Origin: Diaporthe sp. PMI_573
Lineage: Eukaryota > Ascomycota > Sordariomycetes > Diaporthales > Diaporthaceae
Direction: 5' to 3'
DNA length: 64,000 nucleotides
Assembly (NCBI GenBank): GCA_021399435.1
Contig: JAJTUP010000041.1
Span: forward strand, 434,001 to 498,000
Position numbers and translations under genes: made by a program. Positions 32,473 through 43,934 of this stretch are shown piece by piece; positions within the stretch are counted from its first letter, which is position 1; the number at the start of each line of letters is the position of its first letter. The notes under the pieces were generated by a model. The model saw nothing but the letters and a program-made list of their open reading frames with translations. It made no database searches and was not told the origin of the DNA.

Positions 32473-33962
32473 GGTTTTTGGGGACGGGTTGGGCTTTCAG
32501 ATAGGGTGCAAGTGTACAGATGGCGATGGAGACGAAGGCGGATGAACGGGTTTCAAGGTTAGGGAGTCAGTCGTTGCAGCGGTTCTTTGGCGGGCTTCCC
32601 CCTTCCGGCGTTGGGGAGAGGAAGGAACAAAGGCCATGATATATATTACTGTTACACCCGCGCCAACAACACAGCAAACATCGCAGCTTCCCCGGCGCGC
32701 TCAGACAAGGCCCGTCAAGGCAAGTAAAGAGAGAGAGGGCCACCCACCCTCACCCACACACACTCCACACCGAGCTACTACAGTAGCAAAAACTCAAAAA
32801 TATTGACTGGGAGGGTCGCTTCGAGTCTAAGTGGCTCAGCCCGGCGCTCACCGGGTGGAGTTGTCTCGATAAGGATGTGACTTCCGCAAAGCCATGACTG
32901 AGGCGAGGCTTTTGATGTGTCCGGAGGCGGCCGGTTCCGCTGGCCCCCTCCCCCCCCCGTGGGGCCGGGTTATCCATCTGGCTGGCCCACCGCATAACAG
33001 TCCCGCTGCCCTGCTGCTCCACCACCGCGCCGGGTTTTGGCCGGGTGGTGCAAGCGTGGCTGTTTTTTTTCTCTCTCTCTTCCCACTGACTGACTTGGTC
33101 CTTGGCTATGTGTGCTCATCAGGGCAGCACAATATCCGCCGCGGGGCGGACGCAGTAGTAGTTCAGGAGGAACGAACCATTGGCGATGGCATGCAAACGT
33201 GAGGAAAGCCAATTGACTATTTATTAGATGTTTGCTTCAAGTTGTTGCTTGTTTCCCCGGCCCGGTTGACTTGAGCCACTAACTTGACTAGTCTCAATCA
33301 TGATCGCATCGCTTACTGCAGTGCTTCTCATCCACGTGAGATGTTCCAGATATCCGGGTCGTAATGTCTCAGCCCCCCGCGGGACTCACACCGCGACGTA
33401 AATGGCGTAAATTTTCATGGCGAAGGTGCAACAACTCGTGGAGACGGGGAATTTCCAATGACCCAGTTTGATGATGATACCTAGGTACCACCATGCTTGA
33501 ATAGGACAAGTCACAGGTTCTATGTTCTCCAACTCTTGTCTAATATCATCACCTCCTAGTCGGCATTTCGGCTCGTTCGCGACATAGGGCCAGAATATTG
33601 AAGTTGCTGATTGATGGTCAAAGTCAGGTTTGCGGGACTTTCTCGAAGCCACAGTCTGTCACGGCCGTATTATTGACAATGCTCAACCATTACTCTTTTT
33701 CCAATTTCATAGTCCAGGGAAGGGATGACCAAAAACAGGACGTTTCAAGCGTCCCTAGTCTTAGACCACTCCTACCGATGGTATAATACTATACTGTAAC
33801 TACCGGGTATGAGCAATTGGGAGTTGCCACTGTGAAAGTCCAGAAATGTCAACGACAACCTCAACTTTAGCTTGAATATGTCCGGCGATAACGACAACGA
33901 TAAAGTCTTCAAGTGTACCTACTTTGCTGCCATAGAAAGAAACATTGTCGACTTGGGCAGCA
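32473..33962. other. Divergent intergenic region between two oxygenases (first part)
   Basis: Contains the promoter of the minus-strand oxygenase. No supported gene. The mini-element follows at 33963. Confidence 0.45.
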
Positions 33963-34076
33963 CTACCTGTATTGTGGGGTGTTTAAGCGTTTACCACTGT
34001 ATGAAGGGACCGCCTACATACTGCTTAAGAAGCGTACGTACACGGATTAAAAACGAAACCACCCTACCTGTATTGT
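33963..34076 (+). mobile_element. Mini-element copy A, 88 bp, with 13 bp target duplication
   Basis: The insert 33976-34063 is flanked by perfect 13 bp direct repeats CTACCTGTATTGT (33963-33975 and 34064-34076). It begins GGGGTGTTTAAGCG and ends ACGAAACCACC. The ends are weakly inverted (GGTG at the left, CACC at the right). It matches copy B (42280-42368) at all but a handful of positions. Too short to code for anything, so it is non-autonomous. Confidence 0.8.
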
Positions 34077-34478
34077 CTACGATCATCGAATCGCGAAAAG
34101 CCTGAAACTTAATATTTTAGACCGGGTCTATCAAGATTTGGACTGCGTTCGTGTGTTTCGCAGCTTGAACAATCTCTGCCGAGTCGGCAGTGAAACCGGC
34201 AGAGATAATGATGTGATTGGAACCTGGAAGCGGGGGACCACCCGGAGAGCACCGCGTGCAATTCCTGGCGCTTCTTTTTTGACTCCGGCACCAAACGTGC
34301 GGCCCTTGTTCAGATCCTTGCCAGCTCTAGTGATTACTTTATAGGCTCTTTGCGTTGGACTCACCCGGAAGCAGGCAGACAGATGGCGGACGTCGCGGTC
34401 TCAGCCCCCACCGGATCGGCTCTGCCTCCGAGCTTGAAGGTGAGACACAGTCGGCCCTGAAGGCATGGGATACGTTTT

Positions 34479-35739
34479 ATGCTCACCAAGTCATCCCAGG
34501 ACGAAAGCCAATACGTATACTTCCATTCAGGATCTGAGGCGACATATCGCAAGGTGGCCGACAACCCTTCATCATTCACCTCGATCCCGATTATCGACCT
34601 GGCTGAACTAGACAGCCCTTCACTCAACGCAAGGAAGAGAATTGCAAAAAGTATCTACGATGCCTGCTCCCAATGTGGTTTCTTCTACATTGAGAACCAC
34701 GGTGTCTCTGAACATGTCATCTCGGAGACCCTCGACCTGCTGAAGCGGTTCTTTGCGCTGGACCTCGACGCCAAGATGGACGCTCACGTGCAGAAGAATC
34801 CTGCCATCCGGGGTTACGAGCCGATGCTCGAGACACAGAATGACCCTCGGACCAAAGGGGGCAAGTAATTACCTTAGGCCGCCGAGTTTGAGAGCCACGA
34901 CACTGACTAACCATTTCGCGCAGATATTAAAGAGGCGTTTACGATGGGAGATTGCGTGATAGAGCCCGAGCAGGATTATGTCGGCAAGACAGGTCACCAG
35001 CCGCCAGCTCACATCACCAAGCCTCAGAACATCTGGCCTTCCAGTGCACCTTGGTGGCGTCAGGGGCTGTACCGGTACTACGATAACGTCCTGCCCCTGG
35101 CTATGAAGCTCGTGAGGATATTTGCGCTTGCCTTCGACCTGGATGAGACGGCTTTCGACAAGGACTTCAAGTTCCCGATCACGGGTATGAGAGCGTTGTA
35201 TTATCCGCCCACTCCAGCCGACGATGAACAGCCCAGCATCGGACTTGGTGCACATGCAGACTTTTCTTGTAAGTCCTACTGGATGCTAAATATGTGTTCC
35301 TTCAGTGAGATGTATCAGAAGCTAACAGTCTCTAGGGCTAACACTCGTCCTCCAAGACTCGGTCCCGGCCCTCGAGGTCCTCAACCAAGACGGCATCTGG
35401 GTCGACGCGCCGCCAAAACCTGGCACCTTCGTTTGTAACGTCGGCCAGTATCTCGAGAGGCAATCCAACGGAAAGTTTCAGGCGACGGTACATCGTGTCA
35501 GGAACAGAACGGGGCGTGAACGGTATTCTCTGCCGTTCTTCCTCACGCCGGATCCGGACGTGGATCTCGAGGTCTTGCCGTGTTGTGTCGACGAGGGTGA
35601 AAGGCCCCAGTATGAGACGATCAATGTGGGCGACTTGTACATTCACAAGGTGTTGCCGGCCAGGAGCAAGCACCCGACCAGCATCAAGTATAAGGATGTG
35701 CCGCAGGAAAAGTGGACGTATGATCTATTGTTGACTTGA
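34479..35739 (+). CDS. 2-oxoglutarate/Fe(II)-dependent oxygenase, three exons
   Basis: Exons 34479-34860, 34924-35268 and 35336-35739 give 376 residues. Intron 1 is of the GC-AG type (donor GCAAGT, acceptor GCGCAG); only this choice joins TKG to DIKEAFTMGDC in frame. Intron 2 is a normal GTAAGT...TCTAG. Family marks: IPIIDLAEL, QCGFFYIENHGV, iron ligands H238 and D240 (GAHADFSWLTL) and H295 (TVHRVRN), and 2OG-binding R305-Y-S307. The catalytic core is complete. It resembles the fungal oxygenases annotated as flavonol/gibberellin-oxidase-like. With the other oxygenase it may form a small metabolic unit, but no core biosynthetic enzyme lies nearby. Confidence 0.88.
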
Positions 35740-36257
35740 GTGTGCTTGTTTGGGAAAATTTGAGGGGCTAAGGTGACAACTCTTTACTTGTGACGCTTGG
35801 GATATGCCAGCTTCTTTTGGTGTAGCTGTCTTCTGCATCTAGGTAGCCTGGCAATAGTGGCGGAGGCAATACATACAATTAGATCAGCCATGGATTATGG
35901 TACCTTTACCACTTTCTCTTGACTATCTTGTCATTTCTTGATGAATGAGACTTGCCATTTTCGATCTGGATGGGAGCAACTTTGTTGCCACGACGCATTA
36001 AATCCGGCTCGATGGCACCACGCTCCCGGCTGAGCTTAGGTTCATCCATGGGTTCTTGGTTACTCGCCGCCGTCGATCTGACCTCATTCGTCGCAAATGA
36101 GGATGAGAATCTCACGATGGTCAGGCATATGGTTCATACTTCCATCCGCGGATTTGAACATGGGAACAATCTACAGCCAGATAAAGCCAAATGCCTCTCC
36201 AAGCCGTTGTTTCATATTAATTTCCGCAGTTGGATCTACTATAAGAGTTGGACATGA
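35740..36257. other. Intergenic between convergent genes
   Basis: A minus-strand frame at 36115-35906 could be a missed last exon of the DUF7708/P-loop gene (Ser/Arg/Glu-rich, disordered), but no good donor precedes it. Otherwise nothing is seen. Confidence 0.35.
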
Positions 36258-38678
36258 TCAAACCTCCTCAAGCTGCTGCCCCATTGATGTGTTCCACTTC
36301 ATAGCCGTGAATCCCCCGGTGTTGCGCAGTATCTTTGGAATGTTGAGGATGCGTTCGCTGTCCGACGCATCATCATCCTCGGTGCGGAGTTGAGACGGTG
36401 CTGTGAGCAATAACTTGAAAATGGCGCGGCTCTTCGACTCTTTGCTGCTTTTCCTAGCCAGTTTGAGCAGACATTTCACGAGATGTCGCGCCGGTTTCGA
36501 TACTTCGTTATGGTTGGTGTAGAATGTCATGGCGTCCACAATACAGAACACAGTAAAATTCGACGGGAGCTGCCGGACTAATAGCCGAAAGAATTCGAAA
36601 ATGTCGTCGATGTCGGAATTGTCGATTTCCCTGATCTTCGAAGCTGCCGATCTGGACAGATCTATGTCTGTCACCTGGTTTACAAGCTGTGTTAATAGGC
36701 TGTTGATAACTCCACTAGGAGACTCCCAGGTTTCTGAATCATCGTTGTGGAGATGTTGACCACAGAAAAAGTGGATGGGGACTATGTCGGGCCTGACAAC
36801 AGTGTCTAAACCGGGCTTGTCGCCGAACCTGATCTCATCCAGGCCGTATACCAGTCGAGCACATAGGAAGCTAAGACCTGATACGCGTTTGGTACCGCCG
36901 CTGCTATGACCGTTAATGACTAGGGCTGAAGAGCGCTCTGATTGGACCCATTGAGCCAATGCGGCTGACTTCATGGCGTATAGGCACCGCTCTTGTTCAT
37001 CTCTGCTCAGTTTGAGCCCATGCTGATAATTGAATATGACATCTCGACCGGAAACATCGCGGTCGTAGTCGAGCTGGTGGAGGAGGCTCGTGCGAGCTTG
37101 GCTTGGACTGGCTGAAATTTTACAGTGTTAGTCGGACTGGTCAAGGAAGAAGCGGCCGAGGGATGGCAACAATCCTGTGAACTGGCTTGAGCGTCTTTTA
37201 CCTTTAGGCTTGTGGATATGGTGCAGCAATGAAGGTCGGCGCTTCATGGAATATTCCATGTGTTCGTTATGAGCCGGGAGGCGTTTCACTGGAATGAGAC
37301 CGTTTAGATCAGTATTGACAAAGATAATAGACTCTTCACAGTTGCAACACGTACCATCATCATATGCAGCATCTATCACCCTCGGATTGCTCTTCAAAAG
37401 CTCTATGAGCAGAGCTATAGGAACCGTTTGAAGATGAACTAGCTGCTTGAGTTCCCCGACTTCCTTGGTCAAGTCGGAAAAATCGTGGCTCATCAAGTCG
37501 AAGTATTCATGGATCATCTGGCTCGACCGTTCCTGTTCTCTTCGGGAAATTGCCACGACTCGTTTGAGATTGAGTATCGCATCTTCAACTCGGTCTCCGC
37601 CTCTCTCGGTGGCCTCTTGCAACTTCTGGAGGGACTCTTTGTGACACAACTCCGCCTCCGTATTGAATTCATCCCGTGCAGCAGCTATGTCCTCGATCTG
37701 GATGACCAGGCTGGATTGGAAAGATTGCTGCTTGATCAGAGCTTTCAGAACCTTGCGACACGCATTGTGCCTGAGATATTCCAACATGCGCCCGAGGGCC
37801 ACCAGAACAGACTGGTAAATGGCATCGCTCAGCTCGACAAGCTTTGTCGAATTTTGGTATATGTTAAGAACCCGTTGCACGCTGCTGAGTATTGCAGGTA
37901 TCTGGTACAGCTGATTCAGTATCGTGTCTGCAACCTTTCGCAGCTGGGATGCGGCCTTGGGTGCTGCGTGTCAGTCATGGTTTCTTGTTGAAAAAAAAAA
38001 AGGTCTGGGCGGCTACACCGGCCAAATACTCAATATTTAAGCACTGACCTTGAGAATTAGCTTGAGCCCTCCGCAAACTACAGATAGATACTCTGACTCG
38101 GTTGGAAGAAGACCCAGCCACCCCTGGATGGCTTCACTGCCATCTCCCAGCTTTCTAAAGCCTGTTCTGATCTTTCCCCAGACGCCCTCTTGACCCTTGG
38201 ACGTATAGTCAGCAATGGCTTTGTCGATTACCTGCCAAAGCTGCTCGACGCTGTGCGTGTCGTCCACGTCTACTCCCGTCTTGTATTTTGATTTGGCACT
38301 TTGCTCATACTCCCTCATCGCAGTTTTGAAGCGTTCTACTTGTTTTCGCACTTCATTCTGCCTATATCAAGTAATTGTTAAGGTATTTCGTCATAAATCG
38401 CGGAGAGAAAAAAATCAAATATCAACTCGAGATGTCTGACAGGAGAAGAGCACATACGTATGCGGCATTTGCTTATGCTGTATAGCAGCACTTGGTGTCA
38501 CAACAGTACCGACTTCAGGTTCAATAATGCGACCCATTGAAAGTTCTGGTGTGTATTGTAGAGCAGGATGTATCGATCCATTGAGAGGCCCTTCGGGATC
38601 AGCGGCAAACCTCCGGGTAATTCTGTCAACCTGTGATTGAACCTCCTGGGTTTCCTGTAGCGAAGCCTCCATGGTCAT
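36258..38678 (-). CDS. DUF7708-type / degenerate P-loop protein (STAND-like)
   Basis: Five exons, 38678-38458, 38361-38049, 37955-37355, 37288-37202 and 37111-36258, give 691 residues with every junction in frame. The N-terminal domain contains VWGKIRTGFRKLGD (about residues 134-147) and LLPTESEYLSVVCGGLKLIL, the signature I know from fungal NACHT/ankyrin proteins with a DUF7708 domain. A long helical region follows. After DVIFNYQHGLKLSRDEQERC comes a P-loop-like site, INGHSSGGTKR (about 473-483), in which the Lys of G-x4-GK[S/T] is not in place, so nucleotide binding is doubtful. No ankyrin, TPR or WD repeats follow. It is divergent from the AAA ATPase gene, 579 bp apart. A role in non-self recognition is inference from domain company. 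Confidence 0.75.
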
Positions 38679-39257
38679 GGTCTTCTTGTCGTTTCAGTGG
38701 AGCGTCTGGGGCAATAAAGTTGATAGCTTTTGCTATTTTGCCGAGAGAATCTCGGCGTATTGAGTAGATCTATGTGAGGACGCACGTCGGTGAAAACAAT
38801 TCCAAAGCTCATGCTCCAGACGAGGCTCTGCTAGAATGTGATGTGTAATGTACGGGAATAAGCGGTGAACGCGCGGTGCCACCCCTGACCACCAAAGAGG
38901 GTGTGCTGACACTATTTGAAATTGATTTTACAGCCCCCAATGGGGGATCACCGCGGGCGCTATTGCAACAGTTGGCCCAATGAGCCGCGTCCGGCATATC
39001 TGTAACATGTTACACAACACGAGCCACGCCGAGGTGGTTGCAGTAAGGCGTCCACACTATTGCCTCTGTGCTCGCTAAAGAGAGCTGAAGCACTGGTGCC
39101 TAAAATTTTTTCTCGGCACGGTTGTCTGCCAGGACTATCGAACATTAAAACTTGAAGTGCTCCGACGTATTCTTCCAAATACGCTCTGCCCAAGTGGTCG
39201 AAGCAACTGTGGCGGCAGAGAAAAATACCTTGGACAGACTTTGTACTCAGTAACACG
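38679..39257. promoter_or_regulatory. Shared divergent promoter region
   Basis: The 579 bp between the start codons of the DUF7708/P-loop gene (minus) and the AAA ATPase gene (plus) must hold both promoters, so co-regulation is possible. No specific operator was identified. Confidence 0.5.
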
Positions 39258-42256
39258 ATGCCCGAGCCGCTCGAAGAAGACACGGGCATGTCTGCAGACA
39301 GCTCGTCTCAACCTGGACGGCAGAGTTCGTCCGACTCGGACAGCTCGACCTCTACGGAAGACGAAGAGATCGAAACAGAGACTCAACAACGAATGAAAGC
39401 AGAGATCGCGAAATTAAATGCACAAGAGCACCTGAAGACAAGTCGCATGTTAGACCTTGCGAAGAAGAGTTTTCACAGCCACGCGGGGATCATATACGTC
39501 TCTGATGATATTTGGACGGAATTATGGAACTCGTCGGGACCTTGCCATTTCTATGTCGGCCTCCAAAGCCTGGAGAAGGCTCCTTCACAACGAGACCGAT
39601 CCATTGGATTCCTTGCAGACCTGGGTCCTCCAAACACGCAGCACACATCGACAAGCCCTCTACTTCGAATGAAGATTGTCAACGAAGTCTTGCACACGGA
39701 TATGGCAGTCGTGTGTGGCCTTCAGGATGCAATTCGGAGCTTCAATCACGACCACGTGATGCCCTTTCGGAGCATCATCCCTTTTGAAAAGGAATTACGG
39801 CGCAGACATCTGGAGACAGAAGAAAGGTTCTCTGACATGGCCGTGAAGACGCCGAAGCATCGCGACGTGGTCCGCCAAGAACTCGATTGGGTGCCGAAAA
39901 ATGTGTCGTACGTACGCCATCCAGTCGTCTCGTTGGATCCTTTGGAACATAGCAATGATATCGGGAAGGCGAGAGTCCTGCGTGATGGTTATCGCGCTCT
40001 TGTTCACCTCTTGGACAACGAACTCAGCAGTCTTGTGCAAGACCAACGGCGGATCGAGGCCGGATCTGTTGAAAAACTGCCGTTCCTCCACCTGTGGCAT
40101 CTGTTCAAGCCAGGCCAGACAATAATCACCAATGATCCCGAGCTCCAAGCCTACCGCGTCCTGCAGGTTACGGGTGGCAGGAAGCAGATGAGAGACGGAA
40201 AGGATAAGGCTACGCACAAAGCGAAAATCTCTGATCTTACCATCGATTGCTTTCACTTGGATTTCGACGGGCAAGAGTTCGGACCCATTCCGGCCGTCAT
40301 CAAGATAAAACCATATGAAGGCTCGCGGGCGATCAGACAACTTCCTGCCTACCCTTTGTCTCTTGCTGCTGAGCCGGACTTGGCCCAGGTACTAACCAAG
40401 CGAGGGAAAAAGTTCGAAGAGATGGTTGAAGCAAGCCATCGGAAATATAGTGGACTGAGTTTGCGTGGAAAGCAGCCTTTTGACAACTTGGAGGAGGCAA
40501 GTCACGGCCCTTATGATGCATTTGAGCACTCTTTTCTGACTCTTCGCAGATTGACGGGGACGTGATGGTTGATTTCAAACTCGCTTATCTGACCAACGAA
40601 CCGTTACGGAAGATTGACGTGCCAGCATTCCGCGGCGGCGTGATAGATGAGCCTACAGAGGAAGATTCAGCAGAGACCAGGGATTCATGCCATGCCGTCT
40701 CCTTGTATTTCGATGATGTGAAGGCCATCAGACATCGATGGGCTCAGTGGTCCACGCAGACCGATCTACTCGAGAAACGTTCGCCTGGTGCATTGACTGC
40801 CGAATGCTACAATCTGTTGCCGGCCAGGGTGTGGGGATATGTATTTCTTCGCCGCAAATGGTGTAAGTCTTCCTCTCTCGGCTCCTAATAACCAGAAATG
40901 ACAGCGGAAACTCAATGCTGAGATCTCACTTAGATCCCTTGAACATCGACCTTGTTCAACCCCTTCAGAAAAATAAGGCGGGCACCGCAGACGGCTTCGA
41001 CAAACTTGTTCTCCCGCCCGGTCATAAAGATATCGTTCGGGCTCTGGTAAGAACACACGCCAAAAAGCCAGAAAGCACCGACGGCAAGGCCCCTATCAAA
41101 CTGCAGCGCGAGTTCGACATCGTCAAGGGAAAGGGCAAAGGACTCATTATCCTACTGCATGGTGCCCCAGGTATGTGTGATGGCATATCGGACCACACAA
41201 CATGAGCATAGCAATGCCAATACTGACAGCTCAAAGGGGTAGGAAAGACGTCAACTGCTGAATGCGTTGCGGCAAATTCGGGCAAGCCGCTTTTCCCTAT
41301 CACTATCGGTGATGTCGGGGGAGACTCAGCACAACAAGTCGAGCAGAATCTTGAGAAATACTTCGACCTGGCCCGCAAGTGGAACTGCGTGCTGCTTCTC
41401 GACGAAGCAGACGTGTTCCTCGGTACTCGTGTAGCCGGAAACATCACACAGAACAGTCTGGTCTCCGGTAAGATTAGCTATATATCACCTTTGCCTGTTC
41501 TTGCCGCATTGGGCACCCTGATGCTGACAGTAATATACCGCAGTCTTCCTTCGAGCCCTCGAGTATTACTCCGGCATCCTTATACTAACGACTAATCGTG
41601 TTGGCTCCTTCGATGAGGCCATAAAATCCCGCGTCCACTGCGCATTGTACTATCCTCCACTCGATAAGAATCAGACAATGGAAGTGTGGAAGATGAACCT
41701 CGACTCGTTAGAGGAGCGCAACGCCAACACCGAACAGAGCCAGAGGATCCAGTTCGAGCGGAAGGAGATCGAAGAATACGCCCGAAACCATTGGAGGAAA
41801 GGCAAGCGCTCGAGCAAGTGGAACGGACGGCAAATAAAAAACGCCTTCCAGACCGCGGTCGCCTTGGCTGACTGGGACAATCACGATCTCACCCAAGGCA
41901 GGGGCAGCCCCGATGGGACGGTGCTGAAGGCTTGGCACTTCGATAAGGTGGCCTTGGCCAGCGCGCATTTCGACATGTACCTTGAGCGGACCAGGACCAG
42001 CGACCAGCAGCGTGCCCGCGACGAAGCTTTCAGGGAGGACAACGTCGGCTTGCGGTTGCCCGAACCATCCGAGCCGGATGAGGAGACTGAGTCGGAGGAG
42101 GAGACTAAGAAGAAAAGAAGGAGCTCGAAGAAGTCCTCGGCCAAGAAAAGTAAGAGTCTGAAAGAAAAGAAACGGTCGAAATCGAAGAAGCAGGTGGAAC
42201 TTGAGTCTGATGAAAAGAGCACGGAAGAATCTTCATCCGAAGAGGAAACGTCTTAG
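39258..42256 (+). CDS. AAA+ ATPase with DUF7025-like N-terminal region
   Basis: Five exons, 39258-40496, 40550-40862, 40934-41170, 41237-41467 and 41544-42256, give 910 residues. Intron 1 is a 53 nt GC-AG intron (GCAAGT...TTCTGAC...CGCAG); it joins DNLEE to IDGDVMVDFKL in frame. Walker A is GAPGVGKT (about 594-601), split by intron 3. Walker B is LLLDEADVFL (D652, E653). TTNR after GILILT supplies sensor 1 and nearby Arg. The N-terminal ~400 residues (IDCFHLDFDGQEFGPI, VMVDFKLAYL) fit the DUF7025-AAA family common in filamentous fungi. The C terminus is an acidic/basic low-complexity tail with a nuclear-signal-like Lys/Ser run (residues about 855-895). Substrate unknown. Confidence 0.88.
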
Positions 42257-42263
42257 TGTAGTA

Positions 42264-42381
42264 TATACTATCTAGGGACAGGGATGTTTAAGCGTTAACC
42301 ACTGTATAAAGGAACCGCCTACATCCTGCTTAAGAAGCGTACGTACACGGATTAAAAACGAAACCACCTATACTTTTGGAC
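42264..42381 (+). mobile_element. Mini-element copy B, 89 bp, decayed target duplication
   Basis: The insert 42280-42368 is nearly identical to copy A; differences are mainly at TTTACC/TTAACC, TATGAAGGG/TATAAAGGA and CATACT/CATCCT. The 13 bases after it (TATACTTTTGGAC) resemble the 16 bases before it (TATACTATCTAGGGAC), sharing TATACT and GGAC, so the duplication is either decayed or coincidental. It lies only 24 bp after the AAA ATPase stop codon. Confidence 0.7.
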
Positions 42382-42831
42382 CATGATGATGCGGCGTCAC
42401 TCGCAAGGGGTGAGAAAATCACTCTTATGGGATGGGGAAATGCCATCATCAAAGAGTGCAATATCTCCGGAGATGGCACGCTCAGACATGTTTCACTAAT
42501 GCTCTGCCTTGATGACACGGAGTTCCGAAAGACCAAGAAACTCACGTGGCTTGCTTCCGAAGGGACCAGTCTGATCGAGGTCGAATTATGGCATTTTGAT
42601 CATTTGCTCACGAAGGACACCCTTGTTAAAGATGACGAGCTCGATGATTACCTCGCCACTGATTCCGCTCAGAGGATTGACGTGCTTTGCGATGATGATG
42701 TGGCTCGCCTCACTACGGGTGATATCATTCAGCTGGAACGCAAGGGATTCTACCCCGTCGATGAAGCTGTTGGAAAAGGTCCAGGAGGCAGGGCGGTCCT
42801 GTTCAGAATTCCTACTGCGTCCAAAGATTAG
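42370..42831 (+). pseudogene. C-terminal fragment of cytosolic glutamyl-tRNA synthetase
   Basis: The frame begins right at the border of mini-element B and runs 153 codons to a natural end. ILLDHDD, EKITLMGWGNAI, VELWHFDHLLTKD, DDELDDYL and GDIIQLERKGFYPVDE match the anticodon-binding C-terminal part of eukaryotic cytosolic GluRS, up to the usual FRIPT ending. The catalytic Rossmann fold, HIGH and KMSK motifs are absent and there is no ATG at the fragment's start, so it cannot aminoacylate. The frame has no stop or shift, so it is young or still used. A full-length GluRS gene is expected elsewhere. Confidence 0.8.
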
Positions 42832-43456
42832 ACCGTGCAGACAAGGTCGACGACTTTGCTCCTGTTTTCCACATCTTTCAGCTGGCTATTATTTTTCTTC
42901 CATGGGCGGCAGCTGACCACACGTACATGTATTTCCGGCGGCTACAGCACCCGCTGTACCTGTTGGCACTGATTTACGAACAACAATTCTCTGACCGGTT
43001 GTGGGCCTACGACAGTCTCCTGCGCACGTTGGTCGCAAGCCACACCGAGCTGAGTCACTTCGACATAGTGATAGCGTTTTCGGTCAAGTTCGAGGATTTC
43101 TGCCTCGCGAGTGCTGAAAGTACTGGTCGAGTGGCGTGTTGAGGTTGGCTTGGCACCGCTGCCAAGGAGGGACTTCTGATGTCTATTCAGTCTAGGCGCG
43201 AGAAGAAGAGAGACATGTGGAAAAAGTCGAGTGTCAGTTCAATGTTGGTTAGCCCCTGCGTATTCCTGACAGATGGTTGTTATCCCCATAAATGCCTAGA
43301 AAATGCCTTGGTTTCCATCGCAGTGGGGTTCGGTCTTTCTACTGGGTAACTCTCCAGGCCTTGAATCTCACTGCACAGAGAGACACGAAGTTCAATCTCG
43401 CAGTTGTAAAAGATCCCAACCAGGTCGCGACACTCGCTGCACGAGACAGCGTGACA
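42832..43456. other. Intergenic, no supported gene
   Basis: A 71-codon frame at 42927-43142 has no recognisable family or neighbours of the same style. It may be non-coding. Confidence 0.35.
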
Positions 43457-43934
43457 ATGAGAACCACCACCGTGCTGAGACTACTATTCTTTGCATCAAC
43501 CCTGGTCGGGGTAAGTATTCCCTTCCCCCTTTCCTTTGATTCTTTTCTACGCAGTTACGGATTTGTTTTTGGCACAAGTGGCCCTGTTTTCTAACACAAA
43601 ATAGTTGAGACGGTCAGCAAGGTCAGCAAATTTGTTCCAACTCGACCCATCTCAGAGTTGGAAGCTATATCTTGATGTGACCCTTGGACTTGCAGCTGCC
43701 GTCTTTGCTGCTTGGATTTGGTGTGTCCGACCATCAAACATCAGGAGACAGCGAGGACCTCGATACGTCCGGTACCTGGGGAAAATACAAGAAGACAACG
43801 TGGTGCTTCGGGTCGTCCAGGCGGAGAAGCGACGTATTGTGATCTGCGGAGGGATGCGAATTGGCATGACAAGTAAGGTCCATATTAAGTGGGCATTATA
43901 TATCAAAAAGACGGAAGATGTATGTGTTTTCTGA
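43457..43934 (+). CDS. Small membrane protein, 127 residues
   Basis: Exons 43457-43510 and 43605-43934. The intron has GTAAGT and ATAG and joins STLVG to LRRSARSANLF in phase 0. Residues 2-18 are hydrophobic and could be a signal peptide. A second hydrophobic helix (LYLDVTLGLAAAVFAAWIW) is followed by VRPSNIRRQRGPR. The rest is a short cytosolic-type tail. No family recognised. The layout (short lead, one TM, Arg-rich juxtamembrane tail) resembles the small proteins at 51-53 kb. The 3' end may be affected by a further intron, as a GTAAGG lies at about 43872. Confidence 0.45.

Noticed and set aside
32473..34478. Gene between the two oxygenases
   Set aside because: Only short ORFs without motifs; the one real structure is the 88 bp mini-element.
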